From Microbacterium sp. 5K110 (lineage in GTDB: Bacteria > Actinomycetota > Actinomycetes > Actinomycetales > Microbacteriaceae): DNA of 64,000 nt. The DNA lies in contig NZ_VBUM01000007.1 of assembly GCF_005774735.1 (NCBI RefSeq), forward strand, positions 1-64,000. The letters run 5' to 3'. The position numbers were made by a program, and so were the translations under genes. Under the pieces are notes generated by a model that saw nothing but the letters and a program-made list of their open reading frames with translations, did not search any database and was not told where the DNA came from. This document shows positions 51,334 through 58,655 of this stretch, one piece after another. Within the stretch, counting starts at the first letter, position 1. Every line of letters starts with the position of its first letter.

Positions 51334-52166
51334 AGCAGTCCTCTTCCGGCCAGCAGCTCCTCCAGGCGGTCGGCCTGGGTCTCGTCGTCGACGGAGGTTT
51401 CGAGCACCTCGTCGATGGCCCGCTGCAGCTCGGGGCCGGCCGCGGCGAAGCGGGCCGCCCACCGCTCGCTGTCGCGGCGCCAATAGCCCATGGTCGTCCA
51501 CCGTGAGGCCGGGATGCCGAGCTCGCGGCGCAGTCGCGCACGAACGGCTCGCATGTCGGCGGCCTCGCCGGAGAACCAGACGTAGGCGAGCGGGTCGCCT
51601 CCGCAGAGTCGCCGCGTCTCGTCGACGAGCGCGGACGTCGCGCACCACCGCAGGTCGTCCCCCGGCCGCAGGGCGAGCGCCTGCCGGTCCGCGGGGTCGT
51701 CGAGCGCGATGACGATCGACGCCGGCGGCGACGTCTCGAGCGCGGCACGCTCCTCGAGGATGCGTCCGATCGCGGGGAGCGCGCTGACGTCGCCGCAGAG
51801 GACGAGGGACGTCGTGTCCGACGGGGGCGCATAGTGTCCGCGCGGCGCATCGAACGCGACGACGTCGCCGACCGCGGCGGCCCCGGCCCACTCGGTCGCG
51901 GGGCCCGTTCGGTGCAGAACCAGGTCGACGTCGATCTCGCCGCGGCCTTCCCGCCGCCGGCGCACGGTGTAGTACCTCTTGACGGAGTCGCCACCGGGAA
52001 CCGGGACCCACAGACCGAAGAACTCGTCCGCCGGCCCGGGTTCCGGCATCCCGGCTCCGCCGAGACCGCGGACTCCGGCCAGCGTCACGCGGACCATATG
52101 GGGCGTGAGGCGCGACACCGCCGTCACCCGCGCCTCGTATTCCGGTCGGTCCTCTCGCAGAGTCAT
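51330..52166 (-). CDS. siderophore-interacting protein (FAD/NAD(P)H ferric-siderophore reductase)
   Basis: 278 residues. Start ATG at 52166 overlaps the permease stop (ATGA). The ferredoxin-reductase-like FAD site is seen in SVKRYYTVRRRR, the flavin/phosphate region in DAPRGHYAPP, and SLVLCGDVSALPAIGRIL leads into the SIP NAD(P)H domain; YVWFSGEAADMRAVRARL and MGYWRRDSERW are typical C-terminal SIP features. It should reduce iron(III)-siderophore in the cytosol to release iron(II). Its place inside the transporter operon supports this. Confidence 0.92.
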   Translation of the reverse strand: MTLREDRPEYEARVTAVSRLTPHMVRVTLAGVRGLGGAGMPEPGPADEFFGLWVPVPGGDSVKRYYTVRRRREGRGEIDVDLVLHRTGPATEWAGAAAVGDVVAFDAPRGHYAPPSDTTSLVLCGDVSALPAIGRILEERAALETSPPASIVIALDDPADRQALALRPGDDLRWCATSALVDETRRLCGGDPLAYVWFSGEAADMRAVRARLRRELGIPASRWTTMGYWRRDSERWAARFAAAGPELQRAIDEVLETSVDDETQADRLEELLAGRGLL

Positions 52167-53179
52167 CGACGGGTCCTCTCTCTTCGGGTGAGCAGCCAGG
52201 CCAAGTAGAGGCCACCGAGGCAGACCGTCACCAGACCGGTCGGCAGCATGACGGGGGCGACCACGCGCGACGCGATCAGGTCGCTGGCGGACAGCAGGCT
52301 CGCGCCCACGAGCGCCGACGCCCCGAAGGGAATGGTGCCGGTGCGCCACACCCGCCGGGCGATCTGGGGCGCCGCGAGAGCGACGAAGCCGATGGGGCCG
52401 CACACGGCGGTGGCCACGGCGATGAGCGCGACGCCGATGAGCATCGCCCACCACCGGGTGGCCGACGGACGCGCGCCGAGGGCGGCGGCCCGCTCGTCGC
52501 CGAACTCCAGGGCGTGCAGGGCGGGTGCGAGCGCCGCGATGGCGACAGCTCCCGCGGCCAAGGCGAGCGCGGCGGGGAGGATCCACTCCGCGGCCGCACC
52601 GTTGAGCGAACCGGTGGCCCAGACGGCAGCGGCGCGGGCGCGGGCGTCGTCGAGGCGCACCACGAGAAGGACATTGACCGCGGCCGCCATGGCGCTGACC
52701 CCGACACCGGTGACGACGACCGTGAATCCCCCGAAGCCCGTGCGGGCGCACAGGGCGAACACGATCGTCGCCGTCACGAGTCCGCCCCCGACGGCGCCGC
52801 CCGCCAGCGCGAGGATCGACGACGCTCCCGCCAGGGTGACGGTCAGCACCCCGGTGAAGGCGCCGACCGAGAAGCCGAGGATGTCGGGGCTGCCGAGGGG
52901 GTTGCGCGTCACCGTCTGGAAGAGCGCGCCCGAGAGAGCCAGGAGCGCGCCGACAACGATGCCGAGCATTGCGCGCGGCAAGCGCCACTGCTGGACGACG
53001 AGCACAGTGCCGGCATCTCCCGCGCCGACGAGGGCCCCGAGGGCGTCGGCGGGGGTCACGCCCAGATCGCCGAGCGTGAGCGTACCCAGGGCCGACGCCA
53101 CCAGGATGGCACCGACCACCACGGAGGCGATCCGGCGGCGTCGGAGCAGGGCGGGGTGCGCCCGGGTGATCGCGGCCAT
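52163..53179 (-). CDS. ferri-siderophore ABC permease (FecD type)
   Basis: 338 residues, about nine to ten membrane helices. Family segments are WRLPRAMLGIVVGALLALSG, VTRNPLGSPDILGFSVGA and CGPIGFVALAAPQIARRVW (the ATPase-contact region). The ATG at 53179 shares its first base with the stop of the preceding permease (TGATG). Forms the transmembrane heterodimer with its neighbour. Confidence 0.92.
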   Translation of the reverse strand: MAAITRAHPALLRRRRIASVVVGAILVASALGTLTLGDLGVTPADALGALVGAGDAGTVLVVQQWRLPRAMLGIVVGALLALSGALFQTVTRNPLGSPDILGFSVGAFTGVLTVTLAGASSILALAGGAVGGGLVTATIVFALCARTGFGGFTVVVTGVGVSAMAAAVNVLLVVRLDDARARAAAVWATGSLNGAAAEWILPAALALAAGAVAIAALAPALHALEFGDERAAALGARPSATRWWAMLIGVALIAVATAVCGPIGFVALAAPQIARRVWRTGTIPFGASALVGASLLSASDLIASRVVAPVMLPTGLVTVCLGGLYLAWLLTRRERTRR

Positions 53180-54210
53180 CACGACCGCCGACGACGGTGG
53201 ACGAGGGCGATGAGCACGGGCGCTCCGAGGAAAGCGGTGACCACACCGAGGGGAAGCTCTCGCGGCGCCACGACCGTCCGGGCGATCAGGTCGGCGGCCA
53301 GGAGCAGTACGGGCCCGGCGACGATGCTGGCCACCAGCGTGCGGACCTGGTCGGCGCCGGTGAACGCGCGGACGGCGTGGGGAACGAGGAGCCCGACGAA
53401 CGCGACCGGCCCGATCGCGGCGGTGGCCGTGCCGCACAGCAGGACGACGGCGACGAGTCCGGCCGTACGCACGCGTGTCACACGCGCGCCGAGCGCGTGC
53501 GCGGCATCCTCCCCCATCACGAGCAGATTCAGACCGGGCCCGATCGCCAGAGCCAGCACGAGTCCCACCGCGACGATGCCCGTCACCCACAGCGCCGTGG
53601 GCGCGTCGCGAGCCGCCAGCGATCCCGCCTCCCACATCCGGATGCGGGCGTACTGCGCCGGGTCGATGAGGCTGAGCGCCTGCGTGAGGCCCGCGAGGAC
53701 CGCGGTGAGGGCGACGCCGGCCAGGACGAGCCGGGACAGGGATGCCGAGCGCCCGACGCCGCCGAGGAGGGCGACGAGGACGCCGGCCACGGCGGCTCCG
53801 ACGGCAGCGACGAGGAGGGTCGACCCGAAGCCCTGCAGTCCGAGGACGACGAAGGCGAATGTGACGGCCAGAGCGGCGCCCGAGTTCACGCCGAGGATGC
53901 CCGGCTCCGCGAGAGGGTTGCGGGTCAGGGCTTGCATCACCACGCCGGCGACGGCGAGGGCCGCGCCCACCGCGACGGCGAGGAGCACGCGCGGAAGGCG
54001 AAGGGTCTGCACGATGAGAGCCTCGTGAGAGCCGTCGGGGTGCGTGAGGAGTCCGAGAGCGCGCGACGGCGCGAGCATCGGCTCCCCCACGCACAGTTCG
54101 GCGACGGCGAGCGCACCGCCGAGGAGCACGACCACGCCGAGGGCGACACCGAGGGTCGTCGCCGGGGAGCGGCGCGCGCGGCGGCGCTCCCCGACAGCCG
54201 ACGAGGTCAC
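53179..54210 (-). CDS. ferri-siderophore ABC permease (FecC type)
   Basis: 343 residues with about nine membrane helices. Conserved FecCD segments: RLPRVLLAVAVGAALAVAG, ALTRNPLAEPGILGVNSGAA and GPVAFVGLLVPHAVRAFTG. The GTG at 54210 overlaps the binding-protein stop (GTGA). Partner of the next permease gene in the operon. Confidence 0.92.
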   Translation of the reverse strand: MTSSAVGERRRARRSPATTLGVALGVVVLLGGALAVAELCVGEPMLAPSRALGLLTHPDGSHEALIVQTLRLPRVLLAVAVGAALAVAGVVMQALTRNPLAEPGILGVNSGAALAVTFAFVVLGLQGFGSTLLVAAVGAAVAGVLVALLGGVGRSASLSRLVLAGVALTAVLAGLTQALSLIDPAQYARIRMWEAGSLAARDAPTALWVTGIVAVGLVLALAIGPGLNLLVMGEDAAHALGARVTRVRTAGLVAVVLLCGTATAAIGPVAFVGLLVPHAVRAFTGADQVRTLVASIVAGPVLLLAADLIARTVVAPRELPLGVVTAFLGAPVLIALVHRRRRS

Positions 54211-55196
54211 TTCTGCATCGGCTCGAGCACCGTGTCGACGAGCTCGCGCACCCAGTCCTGCGCGGTGACGTAGTCGGTCACGAGGGTGCGCAGCGCGTAG
54301 ACGCGCCCGTTCTGGGCCACGGGCAGCGTCTGGAACACGGGCGCGTTCACGACCTCGCTGACGGCGGGGAGAGCCGCGCCGTCCGCGGAGGAGAAGGTCA
54401 GCGCGACGGTGACGTCCTCGAACACGGTCGGCAGCTGCTCGAACGGCAGGGAGACGTAGCCCGCGCCGTCGGCGTCGGGCAGCGAGGCGGCGCCGGGACC
54501 GTACGCGAGGCCCATCTCGTTGACCACGAGGTCACCCGTGGAGCCGGTGGGAAGCTGGACCGAGAATTGTCCGGCGGCGTCGCCGAAGGAGAAGTTGATC
54601 CACCGGTTGCCCTCGATCTGGGCACGGTAGGTCTCTTTGGTCTCGTCGCGCAGCGTTTCGAAAGCGGCCTTCTCGCTCTCCCATTTCGCGGTTGCGCCGG
54701 TGGCGGCCGCCGTCTGCTCGGTGATCCTCTGCCAATCACCGCGTGCGGTCCCGCCGGCGATCACGGTGGGGGCGATGGCGCTGAGACGTCGGTAGGTGGC
54801 CTCGTCGACCTCGTCCACTGTGCCGACGATGACGTCGGGTCGGGCGGCGGTGAGGGCCTCGAAGTTAATCTCGCCGTAGGTACCGATCTTCGCGGCATCC
54901 GCGATGTACGCCATTTGCGTGGGGCTGAAGCTGTCGGCCCAGCGCGAGTAGTCGATCGTGGCGATGGGTTTCACATCGAGCGACATCAGCTGCCACGGGG
55001 TGTCGTACGACACGGCGGCGACGCGCTGCGGCTGCTGCGGCACGGTGACCTCGCCGTAGGCCGACTCGACGGTCGTCGAGGCGGCGGAGGTCGGGACAGC
55101 AGCCGGAGCGGAGGCCACCGAGGCGCACCCCGACAGCAGGGTGAGGGTCACGGCGGCGGCAGCCACGGTCATCGCGGCACGGCGTCTTCTGGGCAC
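54207..55196 (-). CDS. ferri-siderophore substrate-binding lipoprotein
   Basis: 329 residues from a GTG with GAGGAG 7 nt upstream. Lipoprotein signal with lipobox LLSGC (Cys about 24), then a Ser/Thr/Ala linker and a class III periplasmic-binding fold: YGEVTVPQQPQRVAAVSYD, LTAARPDVIVGTVDEVDE, and the central long helix near TAAATGATAKWESEKAAF. It captures ferric siderophore outside the membrane and delivers it to the FecCD-type permease. First gene of the operon; a 19-bp IdeR/DtxR-like box lies 18 bp upstream. Confidence 0.92.
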   Translation of the reverse strand: MPRRRRAAMTVAAAAVTLTLLSGCASVASAPAAVPTSAASTTVESAYGEVTVPQQPQRVAAVSYDTPWQLMSLDVKPIATIDYSRWADSFSPTQMAYIADAAKIGTYGEINFEALTAARPDVIVGTVDEVDEATYRRLSAIAPTVIAGGTARGDWQRITEQTAAATGATAKWESEKAAFETLRDETKETYRAQIEGNRWINFSFGDAAGQFSVQLPTGSTGDLVVNEMGLAYGPGAASLPDADGAGYVSLPFEQLPTVFEDVTVALTFSSADGAALPAVSEVVNAPVFQTLPVAQNGRVYALRTLVTDYVTAQDWVRELVDTVLEPMQK

Positions 55197-55213
55197 GGGA
55201 AAGCTCCTCGGCG

Positions 55214-55232
55214 TTAGGTAAGGAATACCTAA
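55214..55232. promoter_or_regulatory. IdeR/DtxR-type iron box upstream of the siderophore-uptake operon
   Basis: TTAGGTAAGGAATACCTAA: perfect 7-bp arms TTAGGTA/TACCTAA. It matches 17 of 19 positions of the iron-box consensus TWAGGTWAGSCTWACCTWA. Its place just before the first gene implies iron-dependent repression. Confidence 0.88.
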
Positions 55233-55278
55233 TTATGTCGAGGGATCATCGACCCCCATGAGCACAGACGTGAGCCGT

Positions 55279-56079
55279 TCAGTCGACTTCTTTGGCGAAT
55301 CGGTCATCTCTGCGTCCGACGGCGAACGCGCGCGGGCTCACCCCGGCGACCTCCCGGAAGGCCGTGGAGAACGCCGCCGCGGAGTCGTATCCCACGCGCC
55401 GCGCGACCGCGGCGACGGGCGCACCCGCGGCGAGCGCTGCCATGGCCGCCTGCATCCGCAACCGTGAACGCCACTGGGAGAAGGACTCGCCCGTCTCGTC
55501 GCGGAAGCGTCGCGTGAAGGTGCGCGTGCTGACTGCACAGGACCGCGCCCACTCCTCGACCGTCCGGTCATCGCCCGGCGACGCAGCGAGCGCGGTGGTG
55601 ACCACGCGCAGCCAGGGGCTCCGCGGCTGCGGGAGCCCGGCATCCGGGCGCGCGCCGAGCGAGAGGAGGTCGAGCGCGAAGGCCTCGGCGCGCGCACGGC
55701 GTTCCGGGGCCCGCTCGAGGTCGGCGTGCTCGTCGTCGAGGTGCGTGAGGACGTCGTCGAGGAGGGGCGAGCAGGTCAGCACCGTCGGCAGGGCGAGGGC
55801 ATCGGGCACGGCGCCGCGGAGGAACCACGTGCACCGCATCGCGTTGCCGGGACTCGCGCGCACGTCGTGCGCGGTGAGCGCGGGAATCCAGATGGCGGCG
55901 CCGCGGGGCACGACGAACACGGCGTGCGCGGTCGTCACCGTCACCACGCCCGTGATCGAGGACAGCAGCTCGTGATCGAGGTGGTCGTGGGTCGCCCAGC
56001 AGTCTTCCCGGAGCGCCGGGGTGACGATCTCGACGGACTGCAGCCGAGGCCCCGGGATCCGGCCCGCCGCGTCCGTCAT
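55279..56079 (-). CDS. AraC-family regulator with N-terminal cupin (second of a pair)
   Basis: 266 residues. N-terminal cupin-like sensor (ATHDHLDHELLSSITGVV, HAVFVVPRGAAIWIPALTAH) and C-terminal double helix-turn-helix (about 165-260) with VEEWARSCAVSTRTFTRRF and VAAVARRVGYDSAAAFSTAF followed by REVAGVSPRAF. The ATG overlaps the stop of the preceding AraC gene (ATGA). It lies directly before the uptake operon, the usual place of AraC regulators that respond to ferri-siderophores. Confidence 0.9.
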   Translation of the reverse strand: MTDAAGRIPGPRLQSVEIVTPALREDCWATHDHLDHELLSSITGVVTVTTAHAVFVVPRGAAIWIPALTAHDVRASPGNAMRCTWFLRGAVPDALALPTVLTCSPLLDDVLTHLDDEHADLERAPERRARAEAFALDLLSLGARPDAGLPQPRSPWLRVVTTALAASPGDDRTVEEWARSCAVSTRTFTRRFRDETGESFSQWRSRLRMQAAMAALAAGAPVAAVARRVGYDSAAAFSTAFREVAGVSPRAFAVGRRDDRFAKEVD

Positions 56080-56909
56080 TCGACGCTCGCGAGCGACCGG
56101 GCGTACGCGGCGGGCGTGATGCCGAAACGCGCACGGAAGGCGGAGATGAAGCTGCTCACCGAGTCATAGCCCACCGCTGGGGCGACCGCGTGCACGGATT
56201 CCCCGCCGAGCAGCAGGCCGACAGCGACGTGAAGGCGTGCGCGCACCCTCCATTCGCGGAACGTCCGTCCGGTGTCGGCGACGAAGGCCCGGGCGATCGT
56301 CTTGGCGCTGACGCCCTGCTGCGCCGCCCATGCCTCGAGGTCGCGATCGTCGTCGGGGGCGGCCAGGAGCGCGTGGGCGATGGCGCGCGCCCGGGGGTCC
56401 TGCGGAAGAGCGACGACCTCGTGCGCGACGGGCGCCTCGGCCAGCAGGTCGGCGAGCACGGCGAAGCACCTCTGCCGTCGCGCCTCGGTCCGGCCGCCGC
56501 GGGCGAGGTGGCTCAGCAGCCCGCCGCCGAGCGGGTCGAGCCCGAGCACGCGCGGGCGGTCCCATCCCGTCCGGCTCGGCCGTCGGTGCGGATCGATGTA
56601 CACGCTGATGAGCTCCCCCGGCTCGGTGAAGCGCATCTCGTGCAGCACCCCGGTCGGGATCCACGCCGCGTGATCGCGACGCAGATGCCAGCGGTCGGTT
56701 CCGACCGAGACCTCCGTCGATCCGGATGCCATCCACGAGAGCTGATCCTCCTCGTGACGGTGACGGTCGAACTCGCTGCCGGCGCGCACGGGCGTCGAGG
56801 TCACCGCGAATTCGGCGAATGTCCAGTGGCGAACAGCCGCCCGCCCGGCGGCGTCATCCGCGAGATCGGGATGTTCCCCACGGGACATCAGGGTGTCCTC
56901 GATCAGCAC
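56076..56909 (-). CDS. AraC-family regulator with N-terminal cupin (first of a pair)
   Basis: 277 residues from the GTG at 56909, chosen because AGGAGA lies 7 nt upstream; an earlier TTG at 56939 would put that site inside the gene. Cupin: FDRHRHEEDQLSWMASG, AAWIPTGVLHEMRF. HTH region: LEAWAAQQGVSAKTIARAF and VHAVAPAVGYDSVSSFISAF, then RARFGITPAAYA. Paralogous in layout to the next gene but only moderately similar. An iron box lies 34 bp upstream, shared with the divergent transporter genes. Confidence 0.9.
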   Translation of the reverse strand: MLIEDTLMSRGEHPDLADDAAGRAAVRHWTFAEFAVTSTPVRAGSEFDRHRHEEDQLSWMASGSTEVSVGTDRWHLRRDHAAWIPTGVLHEMRFTEPGELISVYIDPHRRPSRTGWDRPRVLGLDPLGGGLLSHLARGGRTEARRQRCFAVLADLLAEAPVAHEVVALPQDPRARAIAHALLAAPDDDRDLEAWAAQQGVSAKTIARAFVADTGRTFREWRVRARLHVAVGLLLGGESVHAVAPAVGYDSVSSFISAFRARFGITPAAYARSLASVE

Positions 56910-56942
56910 GAAATGTCTCCTCACGGCGGTGGCAGCCAAAGA

Positions 56943-56961
56943 TAAGGCAAGGCTAACCTAG
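56943..56961. promoter_or_regulatory. second IdeR/DtxR-type iron box, between AraC pair and ABC transporter
   Basis: TAAGGCAAGGCTAACCTAG matches 17 of 19 positions of TWAGGTWAGSCTWACCTWA, with an intact right half (GGCTAACCTA). It sits in the divergent region between the AraC gene start (56909) and the mini-ORF/transporter (56995/57075), so it could repress both directions when iron is plentiful. Confidence 0.75.
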
Positions 56962-56994
56962 CATCCTCCCCGACCCGTCGATCCGAGAGCCGCC

Positions 56995-57078
56995 ATGCCC
57001 GCCACACCCCCGCGTTCCCTCTCCGGCATGGCCTCGATGTCGCCGCTCGGACGCGAGCGGGCGCACGCACGCCCATGA
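56995..57078 (+). CDS. possible 27-residue upstream ORF coupled to the ABC transporter
   Basis: ATG at 56995 opens a 27-codon frame (MPATPPRSLSGMASMSPLGR, then ERAHARP) whose TGA overlaps the transporter ATG as ATGA. The transporter gene has no Shine-Dalgarno sequence of its own, which suggests it relies on translation of this small frame. The peptide is basic and Met/Pro/Ser-rich. A weak GAGAG lies before its start. It could be a leader for coupling or chance; no family is recognised. Confidence 0.35.
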   Translation: MPATPPRSLSGMASMSPLGRERAHARP

Positions 57079-58655
57079 CCCGGATGCTGCTGCAGGCGCC
57101 GAGCTCCCCGATCGAGACGCGGCCGTTGACGGTCTCGCCCGCGACCACCCCGCGCCGCCTCGTACTTCGGGTGATGGGGGCCGTGCCCCGCTACGCGGTG
57201 CCCGCCGCCGCCCTGTCGGTCACGCATCAGGTGGGAGAGGCGCTCGTCCCCGTGGTCATGGGGATCGCGATCGAACGAGCTGTGGCCACGGGCGAACTCG
57301 CCCCGCTGCTGTGGTGGCTCGGCGTGCTGGCCGGGGTGTTCCTGACGCTGTCATTCTCGTGGCGCTTCGGCTCCCGCCTGGCGGAATTGGGCATGCTCGC
57401 CGTCCAGCACCGGCTGCGCCAGACGATCGCCGAGCACGTCCTGCGACGCTCGCCGCGCTCGGGGCGTCCGTCCGACCAACCGGGGGTGGCTCTGTCCCTC
57501 GCGGTATCCGACGCCGCGCGCCTCGCGGAGGCCGTGGAGATCGCGGTCTATCCGGTCGGACAGCTCGCGGCCGTGCTGTTCGGCGGCAGCGTCTTGCTCA
57601 CCCTCGCGTGGCCGCTGGGCCTGGCCGTGCTGATCGGGGCGCCCTTGCTCTTGTGGCTGACGGAGCGCGCCGGCGCCTCGCTCCGGGAGCGCAGCGGCGA
57701 CGAGCAGCAGGCCGCTGCGGCGGCCGCGGGCCGCGCCACCGACCTCATGAGCGGGTACCGCGTGATCCGCGGGATCGGCGCCGAGGAGGAAGCCGCCCGC
57801 CGCTACCGCCGTGCCAGTCAGGCGGCGCTGCGCGACACGCTGCGCGCGCGCCGCGCGGAGGGCGTCTTCGGCGGGGTGATGGGGAGCGTCACCGGTCTGT
57901 TCCTCACCGGTGTCGCCGTGGTCGCGGCCCTCCTCACCGTCACGGGGAGTCTGGGACTCGGAGAGTTCATCGCCGTCGTGGGACTCGCGCAGTTCCTCAT
58001 CGATCCGTTGCGTTCCCTGGCCCTGTCGACGGGCGCGTGGTGGGCGTCGGCGACGGCGTCGGCGGGGCGCCTCCTCGACGTCCTCCGGGACGACGAGGAG
58101 CGCGACAGCGCACCGGAACGCGCGCGACCAGTGGCACTCCCCCACGATCTCCTCGACATCTCCCCCGGGGAGTTCGTCGTGGTCGCCGGCGACGGACGGC
58201 AGGCGCACCACGTGCTGTCGGGTCTCGTCGCCGCCTACCCCGATGCTCTCGTGGCGCCCCATGACGCCCACTTGTTCTCTGGAACCGTGCGCGAGAACGT
58301 CGCCGGCCCCCGGACGGATGCCACGCGCCTGGCATCCGCCCTGCGGGCCGCCGGGTGCGACGAACTGGTCGACGTTCTCCCCGCGGGGTGGGATACCCCG
58401 GTCGGAGAGAACGGCACCGGCCTCTCGGGCGGACAGCGGCAGCGCGTCGCGCTGGCCCGGGCTCTCGCGCGCGACGCCGAACTGCTCGTACTGCACGACC
58501 CCACGACCGCCGTCGACGCCGTCACCGAGGCGCGGATCGCCGAGCGCCTGCGCACCTCGCGTCGCCACGTCCGGACCGTGGTGGTCACGCGCGCTCCGGC
58601 GTTCCTCGCCGTCGCGGATCGTGTCGTCCGGCTCGCCGAGGAAGGTGTCGCATGA
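57075..58655 (+). CDS. ABC transporter half (exporter fold), ATPase motifs degenerate except signature
   Basis: 526 residues: an N-terminal six-helix exporter-type membrane domain (about 30-330) and a C-terminal nucleotide-binding domain (about 345-526). In that domain the Walker A is lost (AGDGRQAHHVL at 371-381, no Gly-Lys-Ser/Thr), the Q-loop Gln is His (APHDAHLFSGT), Walker B reads LLVLHDPTTAVD (His for Asp, Asp for Glu) and the switch His is absent (VVVTRAPAF), yet the signature TGLSGGQRQRVALARAL (448-464) is perfect. It can therefore complete an ATP site only for its partner, encoded next with an ATGA overlap. Iron-box and neighbours suggest siderophore traffic. Confidence 0.88.
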   Translation: MTRMLLQAPSSPIETRPLTVSPATTPRRLVLRVMGAVPRYAVPAAALSVTHQVGEALVPVVMGIAIERAVATGELAPLLWWLGVLAGVFLTLSFSWRFGSRLAELGMLAVQHRLRQTIAEHVLRRSPRSGRPSDQPGVALSLAVSDAARLAEAVEIAVYPVGQLAAVLFGGSVLLTLAWPLGLAVLIGAPLLLWLTERAGASLRERSGDEQQAAAAAAGRATDLMSGYRVIRGIGAEEEAARRYRRASQAALRDTLRARRAEGVFGGVMGSVTGLFLTGVAVVAALLTVTGSLGLGEFIAVVGLAQFLIDPLRSLALSTGAWWASATASAGRLLDVLRDDEERDSAPERARPVALPHDLLDISPGEFVVVAGDGRQAHHVLSGLVAAYPDALVAPHDAHLFSGTVRENVAGPRTDATRLASALRAAGCDELVDVLPAGWDTPVGENGTGLSGGQRQRVALARALARDAELLVLHDPTTAVDAVTEARIAERLRTSRRHVRTVVVTRAPAFLAVADRVVRLAEEGVA

